Below, piece after piece: positions 37,601 through 44,411 of a stretch of 64,000 bases of DNA. Each line of letters starts with the position of its first letter. Position 1 is the first letter of the stretch. A program made the position numbers and the translations under genes. The stretch covers positions 2,750,001-2,814,000 of the forward strand of contig LR746271.1 of NCBI GenBank assembly GCA_902729315.2. Reading direction: 5' to 3'. The stretch is from Spirodela intermedia. Its lineage: Eukaryota > Streptophyta > Magnoliopsida > Alismatales > Araceae. The notes beneath the pieces were generated by a model. The model was not told where the DNA came from and searched no databases. It saw nothing but the letters and a program-made list of their open reading frames with translations.

Positions 37601-40329
37601 TCACGAGAGTGTGAAAATTATGCCCAAGATTTTGTGTATTATGAGCCAGCTACTTGGAGGACTGTCTCATCATTCCATTGTGTCATTTTCATAATCATAG
37701 TTCGATGAAGATCAAATGCGTAGGAGAACAGTGAGCTTCTCTCCTTAGAGAACAGCCATGTTCATTGTAAAGGGGACACTTTTCTTGTCATCCGACTATC
37801 ACATGGTCCTATGCACGTTGGTTCGGATGAGATTGACATGCAGAGTATGGTGTTGACATGATTATTTAATGGCTATTAAAGGTAATGTTTCCCATGAAGT
37901 CTGTGACAACCACAATATCAAACGCGTCTACATCCCTGGCTGCAATTAAATAACTGCCGTAAAGTATTGTTCTTATTATGACGATGCATATCTTTCATAC
38001 ATATTTTTGTTGAAGACGAATGATACCTAGACGCAGAGCAATCTCGATGCCTTACTGTTAACAGTACTGTTCTATAATTTTATCCAAAGCTCCGAATTTA
38101 CGGTGCCATTTTTTGTAAATGAAGCACAATTAATCATAGGAACATGCTTAATCGGGCATTTTATATGAGTCATGTTTCTTATTAACACATTCACAAGGTG
38201 TTGTAATTATTCTTTTGGAAGTTGAATCATATCGTATGGTCTAGGGTATACATCGGAATCATCCAAACTTGATCCACCAGTAGGAATATGGAAATTTAGT
38301 GAGAGAATGTGGATGTGCATTTCCTCCTGGTATTGTTGCAATTCAACAAGTTTCCTTCCGTCATGGATTTAGCTATTGCCAATCCTGATCCAAAATGGTC
38401 AATCAAAATCCCCATATCCCTTTTTGCAGTCCTGATCCTCTGCATGTTGGATTTTGCTTTCATTATGCTATTTAGGGTGAGGGGCCGTGGACTGTCTCGG
38501 TTTTTATCATTCCATGTGAAACCTATTGGCTCGATTTCAAATATCTTGAATGGAACTGTGACTATAATCTGTTAAAGCTTGTCGTTCCTTGAAATGACTA
38601 CAGATAGATTTTTGGTACATTTATGATTAGCATGTAAAATGTTAGCCAGCATTTATAACCTGTTGGCATTTACATCTTATGGGCCTTGAATATTTACACT
38701 CTTCCCACAGTTTGTTCGTTCCATTCACGTATATATTTTGCTAAAAGGAATGATTGAAATGCCATGTCAGGTTGAGCTCCTCATACTTTCCCATCACTTC
38801 TACAAGTTGTCTGCCTGCCTCGACGGAGTCGATGTTCTGGTGGCCCTGGCAGCAAAGAGGGTGGAATCATATGTGTTAGAGGGTGATTTTTCTTGTTTGG
38901 CTCGCTTGGTGACTGGGGTCAGCAACTTCCACGCCCTGAATTTCATCCTAGGCATTCTCATCGAGAATGGCCAATTGGAGCTTCTCCTGCAGAAGTACTC
39001 AGCCGCTGATCCTGCCACGGGTACGACTGAGGCAGCCACAGGATTTCGAATGGCTGTCCTGACAGCATTGAAGCATTTCAGCTCCCATGATCTTGATTCA
39101 AATGCCATGGTTTGTACATGAGATCCTCTTCTCTACTTCCGTTCTCTTACTTTCTTACATTTCTAGCTAGAAGTTAATCTGTTATTTAGAGACTTCTTGC
39201 TCGCTCCAGGGGTCTTAGCCACCGATGAACGAGATCATATGAGATGATCTCTTCATCTCTATTTCTTGGCCCACATATCTTCTTCATATGCATGCGTACA
39301 AGTTCCCCTTTCTTAGTTTTCCTTTTTTTCCGCAAGAATCCTCATCTTAAATACGATGAAGTCGAGTTTTTCTCAGCTAATTTGAAAATCTTCGCTGAAC
39401 TTGAAAACCGAAAAGCACGTTGCACTTCCCTGAACTCGAGTTTTCCACTGGGAGTTTCCTGCGAACTTGATCAGACCTCTCAGACCTCTGGGATCCGAAC
39501 TGGATCAATATTGCATGGCGCTGCCAGTCGCTCTGTCTCTTGCTTACTCTTCCGCTCCCATTTACTGATCGCGCAGATCTACAGCCACTTCGACATGAAG
39601 CACGAGACGGCCTCGCTGCTGGAATTCAGGTCCAGGCAGTGTATGCAGCAGTGGCTCACCCGGCCCGAGAAGGAGCGGCAGAACGAGGCTCTCCTGGAAG
39701 CGATGCGCTTCCTGATCGAGGCCGCCGAGGTGTACGCCACCGTCGACGCCGGCCAAAAGACCCACCGCGCCTGCGCCCGCGCCTCCCTCCTCTCCTTGCA
39801 GATCCGCATACCCGACATTCACTGGACGGACCTCTCCGACACCAACGCCCGCCGGGTTCTCGTGGAGCAGTCGCGCTTCCAGGAGGCCCTCATCGTCGCC
39901 GAGGCCTACGGCCTGAACCAGCCGAGCGAGTGGGCTCCCGTCCTGTGGAACCGGATGCTCAGGCCGGACCTGATCGAGCAGTTCGTGGCGGAGTTCGTGG
40001 CCGTGCTCCCCCTGCAGCCGTCGATGCTCCTGGAGCTGGCTAAGTTCTACAGGGCCGAGGTGGTGGCCCGGGGGGACCAGTCTCACTTCTCCGTGTGGCT
40101 CTCCCCCGGGGGGCTGCCGGCGGAGTGGATCAAGCACCTGGGCAGGTCCTTCCGCTGCCTATTGAAGAGGACCAGGGACCTGCGGGTAAGAGCCCAGCTC
40201 GCCGCCGTCGCCACGGGCTTCAACGACGTGGTCGAGGCCTGCAACAGGATACTCGACAAGGTGCCGGACCTGGCGGGGCCACTCATCCTCAGGAAGGGCC
40301 ACGGTGGGGCCTACCTTCCGCTCATGTGA
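7656..40329 (+). CDS. Spatacsin (SPG11-family) protein, 25 coding exons, 3249 aa
   Basis: Plant orthologue of spatacsin, annotated in Arabidopsis as spatacsin carboxy-terminus protein (AT4G39420, about 3180 aa). In animals spatacsin acts with spastizin and AP-5 in lysosome reformation; the plant role is not established. Exons, joined in phase: 7656-7824, 7904-10144, 15697-15772, 18688-18810, 20752-20983, 21059-21541, 21613-21798, 21905-22198, 23539-24183, 28057-28456, 28552-28694, 29810-29977, 31481-31693, 31981-32544, 32625-32684, 32917-33248, 33404-33836, 33963-34430, 35074-35190, 35293-35414, 35490-36240, 36458-36712, 36807-36989, 38771-39109, 39577-40329. Total 9750 nt including stop. Exon 2 (residues 57-803) looks beta-propeller-like (LVYIWDAKSGD) and carries a basic patch (EPRKKRRLN, about 605). 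The rest reads as alpha-solenoid. It ends KKGHGG-like, GAYLPLM. The start at 7656 follows a leader-intron acceptor. Least certain: the exon 10 donor (28456, GTTGGC; alternative 28470 with acceptor 28538). Intron 22 is GC-AG. Confidence 0.93.
11214..11954 (-). mobile_element. Truncated Ty1/copia 3' end: RNase H, PPT and 3' LTR
   Basis: On the minus strand, the RNase H part of a copia polyprotein runs from 11954 to about 11463. It shows MFTDANYASSMIDRRSTS, then WRSKKQNVFARLSAEAELRA, a stop-containing gap (about 11757-11712), WDNKSAINLMHNPVQHDHTK and LADILTKGIS. A purine-rich tract (CTTGAGGGGAAA in element sense, about 11456-11468) follows, then a candidate 242-bp LTR from 11455 to 11214 with TGTTG...AACA termini. 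Nothing upstream of the RNase H region is clearly readable past about 12250, so this is a 5'-truncated copy sitting antisense inside the host intron. Confidence 0.8.
13101..13288. repeat. Diverged tandem duplication in intron 2
   Basis: Two adjacent copies of roughly 85-90 bases lie about 103 bases apart (about 13101-13185 and 13201-13288). Both contain ATGGACTAGTGCCA, then GATTCTC, CCTGGAGAGC or CCTAGAGAGC, and end near GCTGTA. They differ by scattered substitutions and small indels. No protein or transposon signature is associated. Confidence 0.75.
14869..14890. repeat. (TC)n microsatellite
   Basis: Eleven uninterrupted TC dinucleotides inside intron 2. Confidence 0.9.
15773..18687 (+). 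other. Intron 3 of spatacsin gene (2915 nt)
   Basis: Exon 3 ends in two bases of an Arg codon (GAA CG|GTGAGG) and exon 4 supplies the third (GAGACAG|A TCT TTG), giving the conserved IER-SLEKLADVILAEEG junction. A pseudo-exon with AG and GT borders lies inside at 17665-17692 but would break the frame of exon 4. A 23-bp direct repeat lies at 18093-18148. Nothing else is recognisable. Confidence 0.85.
18093..18148. repeat. 23-bp direct repeat in intron 3
   Basis: AGGTGCTTGTGGGATGAACTTCA-type sequence occurs at 18093-18115 and again at 18126-18148, identical over 23 bases with a 10-base spacer. It looks like a recent short tandem duplication. Confidence 0.85.
18811..20751 (+). other. Intron 4 of spatacsin gene (1941 nt)
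   Basis: Donor TCAAG|GTATGT and acceptor GCATTGTAG|GCTGTTG. The split Arg codon is restored and the protein reads ASRLLTLAASFATKMI across the join. Inside, two open frames of 70-85 codons (minus 19353-19565, minus 19938-20195) show no domain that I can name. The interior may include an old transposon, but no diagnostic motif supports that. Confidence 0.8.
22199..23538 (+). other. Intron 8 of spatacsin gene (1340 nt)
   Basis: Donor GATCGT|GTAAGA and acceptor TTTTGTGCAG|ATAGTG, phase 0. A block at about 22481-22660 has LTR-like features: it starts TGTAGGGC, carries a TATATAA box in GTATATAACCAGGCCC near 22567 and sits in AT-rich intron sequence. No second copy or target duplication confirms a solo LTR. 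Confidence 0.75.
24590..25090. other. GC-rich insert within intron 9
   Basis: About 500 bases of GC-rich sequence with G-rich runs on the plus strand sit abruptly inside an AT-rich intron. Short minus-strand open frames (67 and 61 codons) are Pro- and Arg-rich with no known domain. The base-composition break suggests insertion of foreign repeat DNA, possibly part of an LTR element, but no terminal repeats or target duplications are visible. Confidence 0.4.
26915..27425. repeat. Diverged ~260-bp tandem duplication in intron 9
   Basis: The two halves, about 26915-27150 and 27177-27425, share collinear words: AAGGRTTTTGAA, GGTTTT.AA.TTTT, GAGAAAAAG or AAGAAAAAG, AAATAATCCTAGAT, CTTTTGATTC and TTTCTAAATCAATGA-like, ending in ACCATCCTTCTTC or ATCATCCTTCAAT. 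Divergence is substantial, so the duplication is old. No coding content is apparent. Confidence 0.7.
34741..34915. repeat. Diverged short duplication in intron 18
   Basis: The sequence around 34742-34800 (GAAGTAATATCATTTCAGC...TAGCTGTGGTTG) resembles that around 34862-34912 (GAAGTAATACCATTTAATCC...CCATAGTTG). The copies lie about 120 bases apart in the same direction and differ at many positions. Confidence 0.5.
36713..36806 (+). other. Intron 22 of spatacsin gene: GC-AG type
   Basis: Exon 22 ends TTG AAG and the intron begins GCATGG at 36713; it ends CTCCTTTCAG at 36806. Joining here gives FLK-GLLAAHRGGYMDS, the conserved family sequence, in frame. The nearest GT (36718) would shift the frame and destroy the following conserved block. 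The 94-base length is normal for plant short introns. GC-AG introns are a known minority class, roughly one per cent of plant introns. Confidence 0.85.
36990..38770 (+). other. Intron 23 of spatacsin gene (1781 nt)
   Basis: Donor TGTGAG|GTATTA and acceptor CATGTCAG|GTTGAG, phase 0, restoring IPHACE-VELLILSHHFYKLS. AT-rich, without recognisable repeats or proteins. The 88-codon open frame at 38309-38575 has hydrophobic stretches but no splice context and no domain. Confidence 0.85.
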
Positions 40330-40600
40330 GACGGAAAAGGGGGAGGGAGTATTTCCTTCGGGTTTCAGCTGAAGAGCTCTAGGAGTTCTTTCACTGCTGC
40401 CCACCACCTACCTACCCCCTGGTTTTTGAAGTTGTTTCTGGCCGGCTGTGTCTTCGGCAGAAGCTGCTGCTGGGCTGGCCGATTCTTTTGGTTATTTGTT
40501 GTACATATAAAACGCAATAGAGTTTTCCCAAGTTTTGTGGGCAAGGAAGTTCTAGGTTTCTAGGTTGTTCGTCCTCCAAGCATACAATAATGATTTTACC
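40330..40600 (+). other. Probable 3' untranslated region of spatacsin gene
   Basis: Follows the TGA stop at 40327-40329. Plant near-upstream elements are AT-rich and degenerate; candidates are ACATATAAAACGCAATAG near 40503 and CAATAATGATTTT near 40585. No exact cleavage site can be read. Confidence 0.5.
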
Positions 40601-40704
40601 TGTACAAGAAGGCAGCCCAGCGCTGCTAGAGGCTCTGTGTTTGTCCATCCTCCAAGCGCATCTAATATTTTTCATCCATATACAACTCTATGTATGTTAA
40701 TTAA

Positions 40705-40752
40705 TATACACACGCACACACACATATATATGGATCGAGAGAGAGAGAGAGT
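40705..40752. repeat. Compound microsatellite (CA)n(TA)n...(GA)n
   Basis: Runs of CACACA, ATATAT and GAGAGA lie next to each other between the two convergent genes. The open frames crossing this stretch (for example 40565-41101) are treated as noncoding. Confidence 0.9.
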
Positions 40753-41193
40753 GCAAAGGTGCCGAATGTGGTCAATGGGTTTGGTTATCGGCCTCAGCGA
40801 AGTGGATGCTCAAGACGTGTGCGGCTCGTGCATGGATTCCTCACGGGTGGTAGAGCTCTTTGCCTCCAGTGTGAATGCCGCAGCGGAGAGTCCGACGTCT
40901 CTTTTGACTGATTGGGGAATCAAGAACCTTCTACTCGGTCCCCTTCCTTCCTCGGGTGCTCTTCCACCGACGTTGGGTTGCCATTACCAGACAGCTGGCG
41001 GGCTCAGACTCAGAAGGTTGAAGAATAAGAGATTATCGAAGATCTTCTCGAGAAGAAGAAGAAGAGAGCTACATTATCGTATGTTCGTCAAACCCGTGTA
41101 GAAGGTCAAACAGAAAAAGAATGTTTAGCGCCTCAAAAACCCATAGACTCGGGGACGGCCGGTCAGGGAAAGCGCTCCTGAAGGAGTTCCCGT

Positions 41194-42220
41194 TCACATC
41201 ACGCCGCACCCGGCCGTGTTCTCGTCGTTGAAGTATTCTCCAAACTGCGAAAGGCCGACCGGGGGCGCCGGTGGACAGTGCCGGTAGGGATCCCGAGTGC
41301 AACAGTGTGGCGGCGGAACAGCCCCGCCCGCGCATCCGGCGTAGTACGCTGCTGAGGGGTAAGCTTCCACGGCGTAGTAGACACGGGCACTTGGAGTTCC
41401 ACCTGAGTTGACTATGTAGCTCACTGGAGGAAGATTTGTGGCTGTTGAGAGTAGAGGAACTGCCGTATACGTAGGATTTACTACGTTCTTTAGAAACTCT
41501 GGCTCCGTGTAGACCATCTTCTCTGCTTTATCGCCACCATCTCCACTGCCATGGTTGTCGCTTTGGCTGTTATCCTTTCTCTTGACATTCTTGGCGTTCT
41601 GGTTCCCATCTGCGACGGGGACGTCCACAACTTGCTTCTCTTTGTGCTCGGGTTTCTTTTCTTCCACTTTCCTCTTCGGCTCCGCCGGCCATGGTTCTGC
41701 TCTCTTCCCGTATTTCGCCAGCCTCTTTATGAGAATCTGCTGCTCGACGTTGCCCAGGATGGTGACCTTGGAAAGCGTTGGGTGGATATCTGCCTTCAGA
41801 ACGCCTTAACACCATTGAAGACCATGGTGAGTTGAAGTTGTGAATATCAGTCTCTGATTATATGTTATTGCTTACTCTAAATCATCGTCGATTAGTAGAG
41901 TTGAATGACGCTATCATGTTGAAAGGAGTACTATGACATAACGGGACAAGGGAACCATATAACAAAACTCAAGAAGGTTTTGAAGCTTGCGGGGAGATTA
42001 AATTTCTGCTGTTACCTTTAATGCTGAGGGCCTTCATCACCTTCTTCTTGCAACCTTCACAGCAGTTTCCAGTGACCTTCAACTCGATCTTCTGGAAGAG
42101 ATCCAGCGAGAAATACCCTTGTCATCATCCAGCAGGAGAGAACAGAGTTTGAAGAAGAGGAAAACAAGAAGAGAGACTTGGGGTTCGCCGACACACATTC
42201 ACGTCTTCTTCCTTGGCCAT
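41194..42220 (-). CDS. Heavy-metal-associated isoprenylated plant protein (HIPP type)
   Basis: Three exons on the minus strand: 42220-42197, 42091-42016 and 41804-41194, 711 nt, 236 aa. The splice sites are GT-AG (AAT|GTGTGT; CTTCCAG|AAG; AAAG|GTAACA; GTTAAG|GCG) and the phases agree. The protein starts MAKEEDVNKIELKVTGNCCE, then GCKKKVMKALSIKGVLKAD and KVTILGNVEQQILIKRLAKY: a single HMA fold at residues about 9-75 with the metal-ligand motif CEGC. A Lys-rich charged linker follows, then a Pro-, Ala- and Tyr-rich tail, ending ENTAGCGVM. The terminal CGVM is a CaaX box for prenylation, so membrane association after farnesylation is expected from the family. HIPPs bind metals such as Cd, Cu or Zn and act in detoxification and stress responses; the specific ligand here is unknown. 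The gene is convergent with the spatacsin gene, with 864 bases between their stop codons. Confidence 0.9.
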
Positions 42221-42700
42221 GACCGCTGCCGATGAGTGAGTCAGACCCCTGGGATGGAGGGATTGGAGGGGGGGGGGGGGGCTTTCTTCGGTTGGTGTTT
42301 GTAGATCGTGGAAGGGGAAAGAAGAAAGGGGGAGTCTGCGAGCAAGCAGGAGCTCGGGTGGTGGGAATTTATGTGCCAACTTTCGGAGTAATCCTGGGAA
42401 TCCTACCGTCAACTCTGCTTTCTGCGTCTTACCTCCATGAGAATACCACACCCCGAAGACAACTCACATCACCCTTGCAAAGAGAGAAAGAGAAAGGAGA
42501 TCTCTCCACGTTCCCATTCTCACCACCACTAAACCCCTCCTCTGCCACCACATCACCCCCCTCCCCCTCTTTCCCCAAGCTGGGACATTGCGGGAAAAGG
42601 AGAAGAGCCTGCGTTGGAGATTCGACTGGCTCGGAGTTTAATTAGTGAGTGGAGAGCAGGCAGGAGTCGGCTGGAGGTCCCCGAGGAGGTCGGGCAATGA
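42221..42700 (-). promoter_or_regulatory. HIPP gene upstream region with 14-base G run
   Basis: DNA immediately 5' of the HIPP start. It contains a run of 14 G on the plus strand (42268-42281) and pyrimidine-rich CT stretches in the gene sense, typical of plant leaders. No TATA box could be placed with confidence. Open frames of 81-137 codons in this region have no domains and overlap on both strands. Confidence 0.4.
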
Positions 42701-43087
42701 AGACTGCCGGAAACGGCGGTTGGAGGTCTTCTTGGTGCCCAAGAAAACCAAATCGCGACATCCACCTAGGCCTTGGCGGAATCGCTGAGTTAGACAACCC
42801 ATTTGAGCTAAAGATCGATTCCCCTCTTCTACCCTCCTCCCTTCTCGTCCTATGGGAGATTAATTATCATTAGTTTAAAGACAGAACATGACAGATGGGA
42901 GACGAACACCAACCCAAAAGGCCACATCAACGAATAAACAACCGCAAAGAGCTGAGCTTGGTAAGGATCCAGTTCCTTGTGTCATTCCCTTTCCCTTCTA
43001 TTCCCCGAGCTTTTGTGTTGCTCACTAGCTATTTTGCTGTCTCCGTCCTGAGATGAAGCTCCTGGTGCTGCTCCTGCTGCTGCTTCT

Positions 43088-43107
43088 CCTCTCTCTCTCT
43101 CGCTCGC

Positions 43108-43139
<32 letters not shown>

Positions 43140-43148
43140 CCCCCCCCA
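43088..43148. repeat. (CT)n-(CGCT)n-(CT)n microsatellite
   Basis: A run of CT, then five CGCT units, then CT again, ending in a C run. Simple-sequence DNA between the HIPP promoter and the copia element. Confidence 0.9.
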
Positions 43149-43600
43149 GTCACTCGGTCACTTCTCGGGTTCTGAAGGTCAGTCTGCAGAATCTAGCATC
43201 AAACTTGACGTTAATTAAAAGAAAATCTCCAGTATATCAAGCATGAAATCTTGACGATCCCTTCCAACCCATTAGAATCTACGGACAGTCTCTCTCGGAG
43301 GGGAGATATGCCATTTAATTAGTTCGGCTTACAGGTTATGATTTTCCAAATCATTTTAAACTTTACCTGTCAACAGAACGGATAAACATTAACGTCAGCC
43401 ATCGATGCCTATGATTCGTAGTAAACAAGGCTTTGGATGATAATCGGCTTTGAATAACACCCGATCGATTTCCTTGCACCAAACGTAGAACTGTCCATGG
43501 AACTTGTACGTGTGTTGATCGAAATCTATCGTGAAGATAAATCATCAAATATATCTTATCCTGTTGTTACATGCCCGACAGATGAGCATACTAGAGTAGG
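43149..43600. other. Intergenic DNA, nothing recognised
   Basis: Mixed-composition sequence between the CT microsatellite and the GA-rich minisatellite. One 61-codon minus-strand frame (43363-43548) has no known motif. I see no repeat or RNA gene here. Confidence 0.5.
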
Positions 43601-43729
43601 GTCAGACAGAGAGACAGAGAGGTACTGGACGATCTGAGAGAAAGAGAGAGAGAGAGAGGCATTAGAGTCTCCGAGAGAGACAGTAAAAGGGTCAGACGGA
43701 GAGAGGATATAAGGACAGTGATATGAGAA

Positions 43730-43965
43730 AGAGATAACAGTGGAGTTTCACAGAGGATGAGAGGGAGAGAAAGCTAAATAGAGATACGAGTGGAGTGTAA
43801 GAGAGAATGGGGGGGAGAGAGGGAGAAAGAGATGAGCAAAATGAACAGTCAGAGAGGGAGAGAGGGAGAAAGAGATAAGAGTGGAGTGTCACAGAAGATG
43901 GGAGCGAGAGCGGAAGAAAGAGATAAGAAAATGAACAGTCAGAGAAGGAGAGATTGAGAGTAAGA
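43730..43965. repeat. GA-rich minisatellite, ~45-bp period
   Basis: Five imperfect units begin with AGAT near 43732, 43781, 43829, 43872 and 43920. Units 1, 2 and 4 carry a GTGGAGTGTMA-like core and units 3 and 5 carry AAAATGAACAGTCAGAGA, so the last four show an alternating pattern. Purines dominate the plus strand. The copia LTR begins 14 bases after the last unit, so the element landed in or beside this array. The long minus-strand Ser/Leu frame over it (43692-44027) is a composition artefact. Confidence 0.8.
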
Positions 43966-43978
43966 GAGAAAGAGAGAG

Positions 43979-44321
43979 TGTTGTGAACGGGAGCCTTGCA
44001 CGTGGCCCCCCCCCCGCCCTGTTCCATAACGGCATAGTGCGGTTATGCGAGAAGTGCTCTAACGTGTACACGTCAGAGCACGTTGTGCGGTAATGCGGAA
44101 TTTCCTGCATAACGCACATTACTGGCCAGTCTTGGCCAGCTAGTTATTTCTTACGGTTATTTCTTTCCCCCCTTTGTTTTCTTATTTAAAGAGGACTGTG
44201 AGAGTTTTTCAAAAGAGAGAAAGTCTTCCTTGTTCCTCCTGCTGTGTTTTTCCTGTGACTCGGGTGGTGATCTCGCCGGCGACGTCTTAACTGCCGTCGT
44301 CTCTCCGGCGAGTTCCTGACA
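43979..44321 (+). repeat. Copia LTR 1 (5' LTR, 343 bp)
   Basis: Begins TGTTGTGAACGGGAG and ends TTCCTGACA, directly followed by the primer-binding site. It carries a TATA-like TATTTAAA at 44183-44190 and, upstream, a 13-bp-arm palindrome at 44054-44081. The five bases before it are GAGAG. It is closest to LTR 3 over most of its length (shared CCCCCCCCC run, GTGCTCTAACGTGTAC, AAAAGAGAGAAAGTC) but matches LTR 2 at the C/T differences in its last 60 bases. Confidence 0.95.
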
Positions 44322-44323
44322 AT

Positions 44324-44335
44324 TGGTATCAGAAC
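44324..44335 (+). other. Primer-binding site (tRNA-iMet type)
   Basis: TGGTATCAGAAC sits two bases after LTR 1. Plant copia elements normally carry TGGTATCAGAGC, complementary to initiator methionine tRNA; here one G is A. This is the start point for minus-strand DNA synthesis in the family. Confidence 0.9.
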
Positions 44336-44411
44336 TCCCAGGTTGCGGGCCGGGACTCGATCGCGGCAAGGTACAGCCGTTGGAATCGAGAACGCATAAT
44401 CGAGACGCGCT

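Larger units (their letters stand above)
36458..40329 (+). other. Spatacsin C-terminal domain-coding segment (exons 22-25)
   Basis: Residues about 2741-3249 form the most conserved part of the family (the region covered by the Pfam family Spatacsin_C). Landmarks are GLCKKIVAVVKAANVLGLSF in exon 22; PLLWRFCDFLKWAELCPSEQ and TGQEIPHACE in exon 23; ELLILSHHFYKLSACLDGVD in exon 24; and YSHFDMKHETASLLEFR, SRFQEALIVAEAYGLNQPSEW, FVAEFVAVLPLQPSMLLELA and SFRCLLKRTRDLRVRAQLA in exon 25. All four exons keep frame across their junctions. No frameshift or premature stop is present, so the gene appears intact to its natural end. Confidence 0.9.

Noticed and set aside
39244-39576. In-frame open stretch directly upstream of exon 25, suggesting a longer exon or alternative start
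   Set aside because: Reading on from exon 24 hits TGA a few codons after the donor, the family sequence resumes exactly after the GCGCAG acceptor at 39576, and the upstream residues match nothing known.
39540-40137. Alternative frames of 167 and 191 codons over the last spatacsin exon
   Set aside because: They arise from the high GC content of exon 25. Only the frame ending GAYLPLM carries conserved spatacsin sequence.
40565-41101. 178-codon plus-strand frame between the two genes
   Set aside because: It crosses a CA/TA/GA microsatellite, has no domain, and lies in the expected 3' untranslated zone of the convergent genes.
41551-41835. Plus-strand hydrophobic frame resembling a membrane protein
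   Set aside because: It is antisense to exon 3 of the HIPP gene, whose splice sites, HMA fold and CaaX box are coherent.
43692-44027. 111-codon minus-strand Ser/Leu-rich frame
   Set aside because: A direct product of the GA-rich minisatellite; no protein family.
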